DNA of 64,000 nucleotides, from the NCBI GenBank assembly GCA_963930775.1, contig OZ005692.1:6372135-6436134 (forward strand). The letters run 5' to 3'. The stretch comes from Cliona cf. orientalis. Its lineage: Eukaryota; Porifera; Demospongiae; Clionaida; Clionaidae. The translations under genes were made by a program, and so were the position numbers. Each line of letters opens with the position of its first letter. Position 1 is the stretch's first letter. The notes beneath the pieces are model-generated. The model was given only the letters and a program-made list of their open reading frames with translations, had not been told where the DNA came from and did no database searches. Shown here in pieces: positions 33,075 to 44,540 of this stretch.

Positions 33075-35287
33075 TACACACCCAGAAATTTACGATCCTG
33101 TTCCGATAGTGTAGACGACTCGGTCCTGTTCCAGTACTGTATTCGGTATTGATTCGATCACGTTCACGTTCCAATACTGCAGATATCGGATTGATTCGAG
33201 CCTGTCCATGAACACTATTGAATCGGGATGGTACTCTACAGCGTTGTATCGATACGAAACTGACCCATACTGAAATGGTACTGTAAACCGATATCTATTC
33301 AATAGTGTGGTTGTGCAGTAAGCTATCGAGATCTGCAATCGCCAACGAATCGATCTCGAACTTTAACATGGATCACGTGAGATCTTGGAAACCGCTTAGA
33401 AACAAGAACATGAAGAAAGAAGTCGGTGTGCGCTGGCTAAGGGGAGAGCCAGCTACTGTCCTGAGCTTAGTGTCGGATCCGATAGACCTCCAAATAATTT
33501 ATTGAACCTCTGGCAGTGCATCTGAAGTACGTAAGCTTACTTATAAAAATAATAATGGTGTGTGCATGTGTAATAGACCACTCATATCCATGACAGCGAC
33601 GGTGCTGAGGAAGAGTGGAGAACCAACTAGAATGCAAGGTGCAGTTTTGTGGACACATCATCAGTATCCAGCTGGAAAGCTGCCAAGAAAGTGGTTAACA
33701 AACTATATCAAGCGCTAAACTGAGAGAGACATTGCCCACCATAGTTGCTCTCGTGGCTCATGCACTGCTATGGTATGCATATTGACGCTAATTTCAAGAT
33801 CAATATTATAGTGGTAGTTATGTATGTTAAATTTTTCCTACCACTTCAGGAACTTGGAAGATGCTTTGGGAAAATATGGAGATACTGACGTCGAGTGACT
33901 GACATATTAACCTTGACACTCCAAAAACGGTGATCAAATTCTGGTCCAAAGTGGAAAATTCAAACAACAGGCAAGTGGATGATGTGAGTTGAACAGTTTA
34001 TGTGCATACAACACACAAACATGTACCAGCCACAACATCAGTTTCTTACCTAGTTTAATACCTGGCTCCTCCCGACATTCGCAACTGGTCTGGTTAACTA
34101 CACAAGGGTTTGGCAGGAGGCAGCTGGTCGGGGTGTGCCCATATTGCACCCAGGGGTGTAACATGCATTCCTCAGGCTTGGGGGTAATGCCGGATACTCA
34201 TTGAGTTTCTTCTCTTTCCCTCCCTCCTCCCCTACACACACAGGAAGGGTTGGTTATAGCCTCGTACCCAAGGAGGAGAAAAGAGGGCCTGGTACCTATT
34301 GCACGTGCATGTGCCAACTACCCCAAGAAAACCTGGGGTGCCGTAAACGACTGTATATGACATCACTTCGTACCCTAAGTGCGAGAGGAGAGCGAAAAAG
34401 TGTACAGTCGTTCATGGCACCCCAGGTTAGTCTAAGGGTCTGGGTACGAGGCTAGGTTGGTTAGTGTTCTCTTTTCAGGTTCGTGTTCTCCATTAGGGTA
34501 TCCCAATGTGACTGGTGGCTGCGAGGGGGGTAGCTTTGGCGGATTGTGGGGAGCCAGGAACAGGGCCAGATATAATATTTATAAAGCGCTCAAAAGTCAC
34601 GAGGTAGACTGACAAGCTACTACAGTGCACATGCACTAAGCCCAAGAATGCCCCTTCTCTCGAACCCCTTTTCAATCCCACACTTAACTGCATTATAATA
34701 TCTAATAAAAACAAAAACATTTTAATTATCCTTTGGTTTTTAACATCCAACAGAGCTGTACTGCCAGAATGCATCTCTCTACCACTACACTGTATCAAGC
34801 TACGTTTCATTCACTGTCCAGTACACACACACTCTCTCTGTTGAAAATCTGGCCAGTTGTCCCCAGCAGCTGTCTCCCTGGCTTCATGGACAAATAAGTT
34901 GGAACATGACTATAAAATAATATAGCAATTCTATTGTTTGAATAATATTTTACTGTGTGTTGTGTACATGCAATAGTTCATTTTTTCATCCTTCTTTTGT
35001 GTATGTTTTATCACTCAATTCAGCTGTCAGTAATGTGAGTATTACATATTAATTATTATACAGAGTAGTATATTATAGAACCAGTTCAGGATCGTTTCAG
35101 CATTGGCTTCCACAGTATCGAATCGATATCGTACTCGTTTCGAGCCCGTCAATCGTTACTGAATCGGGAACGGTGTTTCAATATCGATACAGGCTCGCGC
35201 CGCAGAATCCTGTACCGATACATATGGTACAGGGTCGATTCAATACCGTTTTCGATCCCGATTCGAGAATCGATTTCTGGGTGTGTA
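33075..35287. mobile_element. Large element with mirrored arms made of CGATTC/ATCGATA motifs
   Basis: TACACACCCAGAAAT at the left and ATTTCTGGGTGTGTA at the right are inverted. Each continues inward for about 200 bp of short near-palindromic motifs (GATTCGA, GTTCCGATA, GAATCGGGA, TATCGATACG). Between the arms lie about 1.8 kb with no convincing gene and a nested MITE (34257-34454). Whether the arms belong to a single element is inferred from symmetry. Confidence 0.55.
34257..34454. mobile_element. Nested MITE, TAGCCTCGTACCC ends, 9-bp target duplication
   Basis: TAGCCTCGTACCC and GGGTACGAGGCTA are perfect inverted ends, flanked by GGTTGGTTA on both sides (34248-34256, 34455-34463). A second inverted pair lies inside (ACCTGGGGTGCC...). 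Same family as 24706-25406. Confidence 0.82.
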
Positions 35288-36034
35288 ATACATCATCACC
35301 GCCGGCTCTCCTCGTCGTCCGCTCCCTCGTCAGCGTTCTATCATCGTTCTATCATCGTTCTAGTAAGTGACAACCTAACTATCGTTTACCACTATTACAA
35401 GCTTTGTGGCCATTTTTAAGAGAGATCCCAGTGCGCCCCCCCTCCCCCCCCCCTCTTTCAACCCTGGTCACGTACAAATCAGATGACCAATTTCTATTTC
35501 AAATCGTCTATGTGTGTGGCCAGGGGCTTGTATATGTGGTTCTCAATCGTCACTGGCTCGCCTTGCATGCAGTTGTAAAACTGCTTCCTGTACCTAGTAC
35601 TGTGTATGTACATGTGCAGAGCTAACCCTAACCCTAACCCTTCATTGTGCGAAAGGAGGGATTTGGGGATAACTAGGTCTAACCCTTGACTAGGCTTATC
35701 ATTGGGGGCGAGTCAAAGTAAGAAACTAATATGGGCGTACGATCACTGGCAGATATATATAGCATGCTTGAATTTGGAATCAATCCATCATTCTAATCCT
35801 TGTAGCAAGCAGCCCAGAAGAGGTATTGGCAGTGGCGTAGCTAGAGCTTGGGACTTACCTGGGCCCAAAGAGCTTCAGTGCTTGTGAACTTTAGTTTCAA
35901 CTTTGACCCTGGTTTCATGCATAGCCATGTTTTGCCACCAGAGCTTTACCAGGAGGCCCTTATGGGCCCTGGTGTAGTTAAGGGCTAGGGTTAATCATAG
36001 CATTCTCTTTTTTTTATTCAGGTATTTGTTGACA
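35288..36034 (+). other. Region upstream of the coiled-coil gene, with telomere-like repeat
   Basis: Contains CTAACCCTAACCCTAACCC at 35622-35640, a GTTCTATCATC triplication near 35334-35360, a C-rich run at 35435-35455 and a GGCAGTGGCGTAGCTAGAGC-type dispersed repeat at 35827. The ATG at 36035 follows a TTTTTTATTCAG pyrimidine tract that could be an acceptor for a 5' UTR exon. Confidence 0.5.
35622..35642 (+). repeat. Interstitial telomere-like repeat (CCCTAA)3
   Basis: Three tandem units of the animal telomere hexamer on the plus strand. Similar short tracts occur at 36596-36614 inside the following gene's intron and at 37636-37654 at its stop codon. Confidence 0.85.
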
Positions 36035-37644
36035 ATGGCCTACCTGACGAAAACAGACATGCAACATTATACAGATTTGACCAACGACAACTTTTCCTTT
36101 CTTAAGTTCGATCAGATGGAATTTTTCCAACCAGTGGACGTCTGGCACTTGAAGAAGAAAGATGGTGTAGAGAAGAAGTTAAATGCACGAGATTTGAAAC
36201 TGGGTGAACATTTTAAAAAGCAGAACTTACATGAAGTGCAAGGAGGTACAGGGGCAATTCAGGATTTCATTGATTCTTTAAAGGACTACACGTTGTCCGA
36301 TGTTAACAACCCACAGAGGAGGAAAATCTCAACTCAAATACTGCAAATCAGTGCTGATATTTCTGAGTGTTTAAACATGCTTTACGCAACTTGCACAGGT
36401 GAGATATATATTATATAAAATGAAGTGTTGAGAGCATCACTGTTGCACTCGAGATAATACCGTAGGCATTCTAATTTAGGCACCTCTAAAATTAGTTCTA
36501 GTATACTGATTTGAAACGAGGGAGTCTAGACAGTGGCCCACGATAGACAGTGGTGGCTGAAAGGGCGTCTAGATTAGGATATTTCTGTCCATTGTCTAAC
36601 CCTAACCTAACCCTGTATAAAAGCACAGGAACAAGCCACCATAATGCGTAAATTCTTCTTGTATGGGGCTTCCATGTTTAACCCGTGCCATTCCTATATG
36701 CCCTCATTAGTATTTATACTATACAATGTACAGATCAACATCTACGGGAATCTGAAGTGAGATTTAGCATAACTGATCCCATAGTCAAAGGAATCTGCAG
36801 ATGTACGGATGTAGTAATAGCAGCTGAAGAATCCGTCTCAGTAAGTGATTCGGGAACTAAAGCAGGACCCAGCACTAGCAGTATGCTAACACCCTCACAT
36901 CAGAAAACATTTTCCAAGGATGTCATTCCTGACTATAGGTTGTATACACTAAAACACCAATCTAAAAGTCGACGTCGACAGTTTCCTGTGATTGGAATTG
37001 CAGAAGTAAAGCGAATGGAAGACTTCAATGACAGAGCTGTTTGTCAAACGATTGGCTACCATATTGCATCTCTGTATGATAACACTGATGATGGAAACCC
37101 AACCCATCCACCACTATTCATTTTGATATGTCAAAATAAACTTCGGTTTATCTTCTTCCCTTTCGTAACAGATTCTCGTGTCGCTGATGTCAAGCCTTGC
37201 ATTGACGCTGTGGTGACTACTGGCATTTCAGTCTTTATTGAGGGGGGTGTTGTAGACAAATCATGGTTCTCTTTCATTTGTTTCTACATCGAGAGACTAT
37301 ATGTTATTGGTTCCCTGAAGTTCTCTTCACTAAATACCATTACCCTCCATCCAAAGAAAACCTACAAACAAAAGATGGAACCACATAAAACTGTAGAGGA
37401 ACTTGAAGAACAGGTGGATAAAGTTGAACAACAGCGAGATGCAGCTGAACAACAGCGAGATGCAGCTGAACAACAGCGAGATGCAGCTGAACAACTGCGA
37501 GATGCAGCTGAACAACAGCGAGATGCAGCTGAACAACAGCGAGATGCAGCTGAACAACAGCGAGATGCAGCTGTACAAGAGCGAGATGAACTTGCACAAA
37601 CAGTAGAAGATTTAAAGCGGCGTCTTCAGGGACACCAACCCTAA
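36035..37644 (+). CDS. Two-exon protein with PD-(D/E)XK-like motif and heptad coiled coil
   Basis: Exons 36035-36398 and 36734-37644, phase 1, give 424 residues. The start ATG has a good context (GACAATGGCC). N-terminal region: lysine-rich alpha/beta segment (LKKKDGVEKK, HFKKQNLHEV). Middle: IPDYRLYTL, a spacer, then VIGIAEVKRMEDF and VCQTIGYHIA, the spacing and order of a PD...ExK...Q nuclease-fold core. Then a hydrophobic alpha/beta region. C-terminus: seven EQQRDAA heptads and a charged end. I do not recognise the family by name; the nuclease reading is inference from motif order, and activity is unproven. The stop codon TAA lies within a telomere-like CCCTAA tract. Confidence 0.75.
36596..36614 (+). 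repeat. Telomere-like repeat in the intron of the coiled-coil gene
   Basis: CTAACCCTAACCTAACCCT, one unit short by one base. Lies in the 335-bp intron between the two exons. Confidence 0.75.
37425..37571 (+). repeat. Coding 21-bp tandem repeat (EQQRDAA heptad)
   Basis: Seven copies of GAACAACAGCGAGATGCAGC+T, nearly identical at DNA level (one CAA-CTG change), each coding one heptad. The eighth unit is diverged (VQERDEL). Unit length equals seven codons, so copy-number change keeps frame. The antisense is also open, but this is a by-product. Confidence 0.95.
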
Positions 37645-37654
37645 CCCTAACCCT
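37636..37654 (+). repeat. Telomere-like repeat that supplies the stop codon
   Basis: AACCCTAACCCTAACCCTT. The reading frame of the coiled-coil protein enters it as CAA CCC TAA. Confidence 0.85.
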
Positions 37655-38269
37655 TGTAGTGTAAAAGACCAAGTACTTGACTCAGATAATTATTATGATC
37701 ACTGAGCTGCTCAATTGCATTGTGTTTGGTGTTATAATGCATACAAGCTGTAGCTACCTTGCTTCCTATACCTGGACATTTCAGTCGTTACGCGTACGCC
37801 AACAACTGATGACGTCATCAATATTGCATATGTTACCGTATAGCGCTATTGCGCGCTTGCGCACGCATTTATACTTACAACACGTGGGTGCTGAAAATAT
37901 TCGCCGATTTTGTTGCTGGGTTCATCAGTCCCAACCTTGCTAGGCGCCTATCCTGAGAGGAAATGTAGGTCTTACAAAGAAAATACAAGGCTTTCTGGTG
38001 TCAGTTATGAAAAAGAACTGGTGCACAGCGAATTTTACGTACTTTATACGGTGGAGTATCTATGGGTGTTTGGCGGTACTTCCTAAGAATTGGTGTTCGG
38101 CAAAGCTGCTAACTTTGTTCCGCCAACCTCCAGTAACTCAGCGAATGGATGCAGGTATAGATGAAGGTTAGTTTCAAAGTATGTGTAATCGTTGACTCTG
38201 CCCTATATGTATTATGTGATATATGCATCCGTCAAAATGGGCATTATTTAGAAACCATATGCATTGTAT
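37655..38269. other. Intergenic, convergent 3' ends
   Basis: Between the stop of the coiled-coil gene (+) and the stop of the PIN/CXC gene (-). Contains TGCGCGCTTGCGCACGCA near 37850. I see no gene. Confidence 0.5.
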
Positions 38270-38418
38270 CTATGTGAACAGGTTGTTCACTAGTTTGAGT
38301 AGATCACTGTCAAAGGTGATTACTTCAGTCTCTATTTTTTCTTCATCCATTTCTCCAGTTGACTGTTCGTCAGAGTTGTCGCCATCTATAGTCTCAGCAC
38401 CATTTGAGATGGATTGAT
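38270..38418 (-). CDS. PIN/CXC gene, last exon
   Basis: The acceptor GATAGCAG continues phase 1 from 38577. Codes an acidic 49-residue end (ETIDGDNSDEQSTGEMDEEK, then VITFDSDLLKLVNNLFT) and stops at TAG 38270-38272. Confidence 0.75.
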
Positions 38419-38576
38419 CTGCTATCAAGATAAGTATCCGATAATAAAATTAAGTGTGATAAGCAAATATATCTTGTGTGTGTGGACCAATGCATGTTGA
38501 TGTATGTGAGGACGCCTGTGTCTGTACATTTCGTGAGTGGTTTGTGAGCATGCGAATAGTATTAATTATATAGTAC

Positions 38577-40226
38577 CTTGACTTGGTTTGTTGGTGCAGC
38601 CAGTACAGCTACAGCCTGGACCGCATGGCCTTCCAGCTTTTCCGCAGGAGCATACTCGAGTGGAGCACTTTGATTTGGTGCATTTACAGCCCCTCAGTAA
38701 AAATATGACACACTCATTAATAATCTGGATGTTTTCATCCGAATCCCATTCGATTTGAAGTGCTTCGTCTCTATCCAGCTTCCACCCAAAGCTAGTGACA
38801 GGTAATAATTGCATGTTGTTGTCGGAGGCTTTGCGCCAATAATCGATGACCCAACTTGACCTACGATAGTGCCTGTAGAGTGCTTCATTAGAGGGAATCA
38901 GTTGATCTTCAAATGTTACTTGATCCCACATGCCTTGTCTTAAAGAGTCTATCCAGTTAAGATGTTGTTGTTTGATGGAGGTTTTGTCAGACTTGTGGGA
39001 GTGAAAATGAGCCATGGGGGAATGGTAGCTTGAAAACGTAGATCTGTGCCTTTGGAAATACATGACTCCAATCATGCGCAAAAATGCCAAATAGCTTTCC
39101 TCATTAAGTAAGTGGGAAAGAGCACCAGATTCACCACTTACAAAATTTGAATAAGCATAAAAAGCTTTGAAGAATGCTACCTTACCAAAACCAACGAAGG
39201 ATGATGTGAAATCACATCCACTAAGGACAAATAGGGTTTGTAAAACTTTAGGCCTATCTCTGTTGGTATTGGATTGAGATCCACGTCGTTGCTGAGAGCT
39301 TGCACTACAGCGTTCAGGTGAACAAACTTTTTATCAGATGCTCCCTTGTTCACCTGAATGACTACATCCATTGTTATTACATTTACCATCCCTAAGCCAA
39401 TGAATAGTGTGTCTGTGTCTGGTGAGAACACTAGCTTTTTGTGTCCCTCAGATTTGATGGCATGTAGCCAAACACGAGTATCTGCCTCTTCAGCGTTACA
39501 TTGAAGGTTGGGGTCACACATCTTTACTTTGGTGCAGGTTGAATAGAAGGCCTTATCTGCGTCCTCTCCCTCAGTAAACCCAGATACAACAACTTTCTGA
39601 GTTTCTGAAAGTAGGCTAGGTGCTAGTCGTAAAAGGCAATCACCAACATAGTTAACTATTCTTCTTTTGCATACTGAACAATCAAGATGATCTCTCCATT
39701 TGGATGGGGCTTTAAATTCATCTTGAAATAGGGTGTGATTGTGAATACACGCTGCATTTCTGCGTGCTCTTTCTATCTGTTTAGGGTGATGCTGATGTCT
39801 GTTAGCATGATCAAACACGATGTGTATCTCTGCAATGTTCTTGTGTATATAGTACTGTACATACTGATCCAACAGAAATGCAGAGTATTGCTTCATGGTG
39901 CACCCCGGGAAGGGTATGCTTTGAATCATGAACATTCCCTCTAGAATCACAGCTTCAGGAAACCAGTGGGTAGGGAAATGAGGTGATAATATTTCATATC
40001 TTTCATGAAGAAATTCTCGAGCATTTCTTTTTTCTGATTTGTGGGGCATTCCATTTGCATCAGCTATTGCTCGGGGTAGCTCTATATACTGGTCCTGGAT
40101 TGGAAGCTGGTTTAATCCATGCTGTGCTAATAATCGCTTTCGTAGACAGAGAGAGACAATTTTCTTTTGTCTCTCTATGTTTGTTAGCTGTTGTTTTGTC
40201 ACCTTTTGTTTGGCAAATGTATGTAG
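38577..40226 (-). CDS. PIN/CXC gene, FEN1/XPG-like nuclease domain and CXC cysteine tail
   Basis: After a frame change near 40225 the protein reads KRKLHTFAKQKVTKQQL, then a PIN-like core: HIVFDHANRHQHHP, NAEEADTRVWLHA (compare EAEA of FEN1), KLVFSPDTDTLFIGL (compare TEDMD) and, after another frame change near 39270, VLSGCDFTSSFVGFGKVAFF (compare GCDY of the helix-turn-helix). The C-terminal part has GCKCTKSKCSTRVCSCGK and GRPCGPGCSCTGC, the spacing of tesmin/TSO1-type CXC zinc domains that bind DNA. The exon ends at 38577 (CAAG before GTACTA), phase 1. Key acidic residues are kept, so the parent protein was probably an active nuclease. Confidence 0.75.
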
Positions 40227-41820
40227 CTTGCGTTTCTTTTTGTGTTCTTAGCACTTGATAGATGCAATATGCAAGTCATGACAAACTTTAAGAACTCGTG
40301 TTGACCTATGTTGCGGAAATCTAGAAGATCCTCCCTTTGCTCTGGGGTAGCAGTTTCTCCCGTAAAGCTATTCCGTAATATTTTGTTGTCTGGAGTGTCT
40401 TTTTGCAATAGGAGTGATGATTTGATTACCCCTCTCATTTTGTTTACATTTTCATTTCGTTTTTTAGCAGTAGTGCTATTATCAACAAGAGATTTAGACT
40501 TCCTTTCTTCCTCTGTATTCGTGTGTTCATGTGACTTTTGATCGTCTACTATCTGGCGTAAATTTTTCAGTGCCTTCGTTCTGTGTGTAAAGTACAGCGA
40601 TAAGCGAGACATGTATTCAGCATTTGGACGAACAATTGCAGTTTTTAGGTCCTTATTAATTAGCATTTCATGTCCCTCATCAAATGATACACTGTGCCAG
40701 TTTCGTCCAGTAATGCTAACAGTAAACCCTCCCTTTGAAAAATTTCTAATAATGGTATCTGGCATTTTTGCACAGTCAGCCAGGTGTTGTGGGATCAATT
40801 TGGAATAGTGCTGTCGGTCGCATGCTGTAAATACAGCTGCCATTTGTTTGAGACTAGCAATGCGTAGATCCCACTCCTCACCACGTACTGCTAAATAGAG
40901 ATTTATGAAAGCTAGGCAATCTTCCATTACAAAGCTTGTCCAAAACTTCCAGTTGTCATCCTCTGTCTTCTTTATTTCTAGGTAAGCTAAGAATGCTTCC
41001 TCTGATGTTGGACAATCTCCTCTGTTGGCCTCAGTGAAGGTAATGTACATGTGCGAGTAGAGAGATTCCCACACTTGAAAGAAAAAACTGGTGGTGATAC
41101 TAAAATTAGAGCATTTTCCCAGATGAGTGAGAGTTTCTCCTCGATATCCACACTTGCTTGCTATGTCTTTTAGACCAGTATCCCAATAAATTTTCATTAA
41201 TGCCTCTTGGTAGTTGTGTAGTGTATGAAAGTCGCCTGGAAAAGGTATTACCCATTGGAGTTGTTCTGGGTATGTTCGTTTGACTTCTTGAATGTGGTTG
41301 TATGTTTTGTAGTCTCCTGCCACTACCAAGTACTGCATTGTATTGGAGACGTCCAGCTCCTTGTGTAGTGTACATAGTGCTTCCAATAGAGTTTCTTTGC
41401 AGTCTGCATTCTTATTAATGACTGAGAGACAAGTGTAAGCTGACTTCTCTCTCTACCTTCTCCTCCTTTGATTGGCGTTGAAGGTATGTTTGTAAGTCAC
41501 ACATGTGTAAGGATGAGGATGCTGATGCTGCTTTTAATGCAATGTATTCAAAATACTTGCTCTTTGCTATGGATACAGCATGGTAGTCCTGTTCATTTGA
41601 TTCAAAATTTGATAGAGTCAGGTTTGAAGGAGTGACAGTTGTAGGGGATGCGATTGGAGAATGCTCTATTTCCTTTAGTAAAGGTAGATCATTTATGGGT
41701 GGGGGAGTTCCCTTCTCCTTTGCTGTCCTTGCCCGATGTTTGAGTTTTCTTGGAACTGTGTCGGTAGTATCTGTATTGAGGCGTTTGAGTCCTAATTGTG
41801 AAGGAATACCAGCAGGTCGA
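40226..41820 (-). CDS. PIN/CXC gene, conserved block 2
   Basis: Includes an upstream segment (KRLNTDTTDTVPRKL, CDLQTYLQRQSKEEK) and, after a one-base frame change near 41425, the run KNADCKETLLEALCTLHKEL through VVAGDYKTYNH, WVIPFPGDFHTLHNYQEALM, a helical region with CLAFINLYLAVRGEEWDLR, FTACDRQHYSKLIPQHL, then FTVSITGRNWHSVSFDEGHE and MLINKDLK. The ordered acidic residues (GDYKT, PGDFH, DEGHE) are compatible with a metal-dependent nuclease or transposase core. I do not recognise the fold with certainty. Confidence 0.7.
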
Positions 41821-41944
41821 CCTATTGTCTCCTGGGGTTAAAAATAATGACGAAGAAGTGCCTGCAGGTGGACCAATGTCTCCTGGAGTTTGAAAGTGAG
41901 ATGAATTATAGCCTGTTTGTCCTTGTTTAAGTGGAAGGCAAGTA

Positions 41945-42527
41945 CCGTATAGCTCCAAATTTTCGTGGCACAATATTTTCGTGAATTTCGTGATTTGACT
42001 TCTGATCACGAAAATTTTCCTCACGAAAATTTAGTACTATTGTGGGCGTGGCTACCCAAGCGATCGTGCGTACGCCCGAGTGCTAGTGAACGTGTGGAAC
42101 CTAAGTATGTTAAAGCTGTCTTAGACTCTGTACGCTTACTTTCAAAAAACGTGCAAAAGTTGCCTGCCAAATCCGCAAGGAGCGACGTCCAAACAACTTC
42201 TTTCTTCTTGTATCGAATCCGCTAACAATCACTTTGAAGAGGTAGCCAAAGAGACGACAGCGGAAGGCGCTAAAGGCAGAAAAAGAGGCCCGTGACTGGG
42301 ACTTGAATCGTATCATCTTTCTCTAGATCTTCACACTATAGCAAAATGCGAGCCAGGTGCAGTTGTGGGCGGAGCGACAACGTGAATTGTCCGCACGGGC
42401 GTCGCCGCGCGGCGGTAATCACGAAAAAATGTAGCGATCACGAAATTTTTATCACGAAAATTTTCTTTCATGGGATTTTCAGCAGTTTCACGAAATTTTT
42501 GGACCACGAAAATTTGGAGCTATACGG
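41945..42527. mobile_element. TA-flanked MITE inside a coding exon (CCGTATAGCTCCAAATTTTCG ends)
   Basis: Ends CCGTATAGCTCCAAATTTTC and GAAAATTTGGAGCTATACGG are perfect inverted repeats. TA duplicated at 41943-41944 and 42528-42529 indicates a Tc1/mariner-type insertion. Inside are many CACGAAAATTT motifs and a GC-rich centre (42340-42420). With one TA retained, the host frames on the two sides are the same. Confidence 0.88.
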
Positions 42528-42529
42528 TA

Positions 42530-43424
42530 TTCCTAGATTCAATGCCTGGCAAAGACAAGTCTGTAGTTAACACTCGATTGGTATAGCTACTTGTCTCCAT
42601 AGGTGAGGTCAGTGAGAGTGAGAACTGGCTGACAGAAAAGTGAGATTGTGAGAGATTGAGTGAGCTGTCAGGAGGCTTGGGTTCTGAGAGTGAAAGCTGA
42701 TGATGTCCTTCCTTGTGCGTGGTGGTTGAGGAATGTGAGAGTATAGGCTGATTGGATGGCCGTGTTTCGAGTAGCTGAGTGGACGAGAGCAAGAGTTGGT
42801 GCTTAGATGGTTGTATTTCCATTGGCTGAGTGTCATGATCAGAAGGGGAGCTCTGTGGTACACTAGGTTGTGAGGATGGGAGTTGATGGTCATAGGGGGG
42901 TGTATCATTTCGGCTAGATGAAAGGTCACTTGGTGATTGCATGTCCATTGATTTACGTGAAACCAGCAGCTGATGATCAGATGATTGAATTTGTGAGAGT
43001 GAGAGTTGTTGGGCTGATTGATATGCTTGACTTGAGTGATTGGAGGTGAGTGAGAGGTTGTGGTTGGATTGTTGTTCTTCCATTGTCTGAGACTGGGTTT
43101 GTGACAATGGTGACTTATGGTCTATAGCTGATAGTGCTGATGGTTTTGGTTGCACCACTTGGATAGTTGTTACGTGTGTACTACGGTGCTGGTCTCCACA
43201 ATACACAGCAGCGCGACTCTGAATGAAATTGAGATTGTCTAGTGAAGCTACTGTGAATCTCCCTTTTGTCAGATCTTTTAGGTGATTCCCCTCCTCATAC
43301 TGAGTTACTACGTGTTCCACATACCTTGCATGTGTGTCCTTAGATGAAACTACACCTAAGTGATTAAGTATTCGGATCAATTTCGTAGATCCTCCAAAGC
43401 ATTCAGCCAGTAGAATGTGCAGGG
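42530..43424 (-). CDS. PIN/CXC gene, conserved block 1 and Ser/Gln linker
   Basis: Begins PLHILLAECFGGSTKLIRIL (a preceding CCCC run seems one base short). Then LGVVSSKDTHARYV, GRFTVASLDNLNFIQSRAAV and YCGDQHRSTHVTTIQVVQP. The aspartate in SLDNLNF could be a catalytic residue of an RNase H-like fold; this is inference. After it come about 190 residues dominated by S, Q, H, P and T, low in complexity. The frame then runs into the TIR of the MITE 41945-42527, which provides the stop at 42520. The same frame continues beyond the MITE. Confidence 0.65.
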
Positions 43425-43558
43425 GAAAGTACACTCACTATTAGCACAGAACATTATGATGCAAGCAAGATTGAAGCATCTCAGCTTTTTTGTGTGTGAT
43501 TTGAGCATGTCTTCATAGACATTGTCTCAGTGGATTCTTTTTTCTCTTTTTGGCTTAA

Positions 43559-43970
43559 AGGCATTGTGTCCATACATAAGGCCTAATTGCTTCTTAATGA
43601 GCTCATTAGTTCAAAAATTCAATTAAAGTGGGCACAGGAAGTACGGGTGCGCCCAATATTACGGTATAGTCCACGGAAGTACGCGGAGATCGAACACGTG
43701 CAGCGCAGAAGACATTCGCGACGGTCGAGTTGAGAAGCCCGCAATCTTCGGTTATGGACGGCTAAAGAGTAAGAAAACTGATAAGTATAGGATCGAGAGC
43801 CTACACGATGCCTAGAAAGTCGAACGCCCAGCAGAGCGAGCCTCAGCGGGCAGATTTGAATGGACACGCAAACTTATCAGCCATCCGCCACGCCCAGTGT
43901 TCATTTACCGCGTGGGCACGTGCGGCTTCAATTAGCAGGCAATCAGCGCTTATAGCATGACACAATGCCT
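43559..43970. mobile_element. TTAA-flanked MITE inside a coding exon (AGGCATTGTGTC ends)
   Basis: Ends AGGCATTGTGTCCATACATAAG and the mirrored AGGCATTGTGTCATGCTATAAG; TTAA at 43555-43558 and 43971-43974. 412 bp. Same family as 26852-27269. Confidence 0.85.
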
Positions 43971-43974
43971 TTAA

Positions 43975-44310
43975 TACAGCTAGCATCTTCATAATATCCT
44001 TGTCCATTAGCTCCACCCACTTGTCAATGTCAAATTCACTTATATCAAAAGGCACACCTTGTTGATTATTTAAATTTTTGGCTATCTGATCATGAATTTT
44101 TGTGTTGATTTCCTCCCAAATCTTGCTATTCTTGTCATTGGCAGTAGTGCATGTGGTTGTGGCTTGATTCGTCTCTGTTTCATCCTTTGGGACCTGGTGG
44201 TGGTGGTAAAACCCTGAGTGCACTCTATGGAGAACTTTTGTCAGCATCAATAGTGGGTCACTACCTCTCCTGTATAAGAGTGTGCCTGCTGACCTCTGCT
44301 TCACTGTGTA
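43975..44310 (-). CDS. PIN/CXC gene, second exon part
   Basis: Acceptor CCTACAG before 44310 continues phase 0 from the exon end at 44456. Reads TVKQRSAGTLLYRR, LLMLTKVLHRVH, KIWEEINTKIHDQIAKN and IDKWVELMDKDIMKML, a mostly helical region, then reaches the TTAA at the edge of the MITE 43559-43970. Coding sequence resumes on the other side with frame changes near 43530 and 43424. Confidence 0.65.
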
Positions 44311-44540
44311 CTGTAGGTGTTTGCCTACTCGTGTGACCAAGGTAACTTAGTAGGTACCTTGTGCTCACCACACTCTCTGGTGCTACTACCAAACTTTATG
44401 ACATTGTACGACTACTAGCAGTATTATGAAAGGTTGTACAGTAGTTTTTGTATACCTGTGGTAACAGCATTGGCTGTTGCTTCAGCAGATTTTGAGCTAC
44501 GCTGTTTATGGATGATAAAAGTGAATACTCGACAATACTA

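Noticed and set aside
37330-37672. Antisense open frames opposite the EQQRDAA repeat
   Set aside because: By-product of a 21-bp repeat that has no stops in any frame; the sense strand carries the gene.
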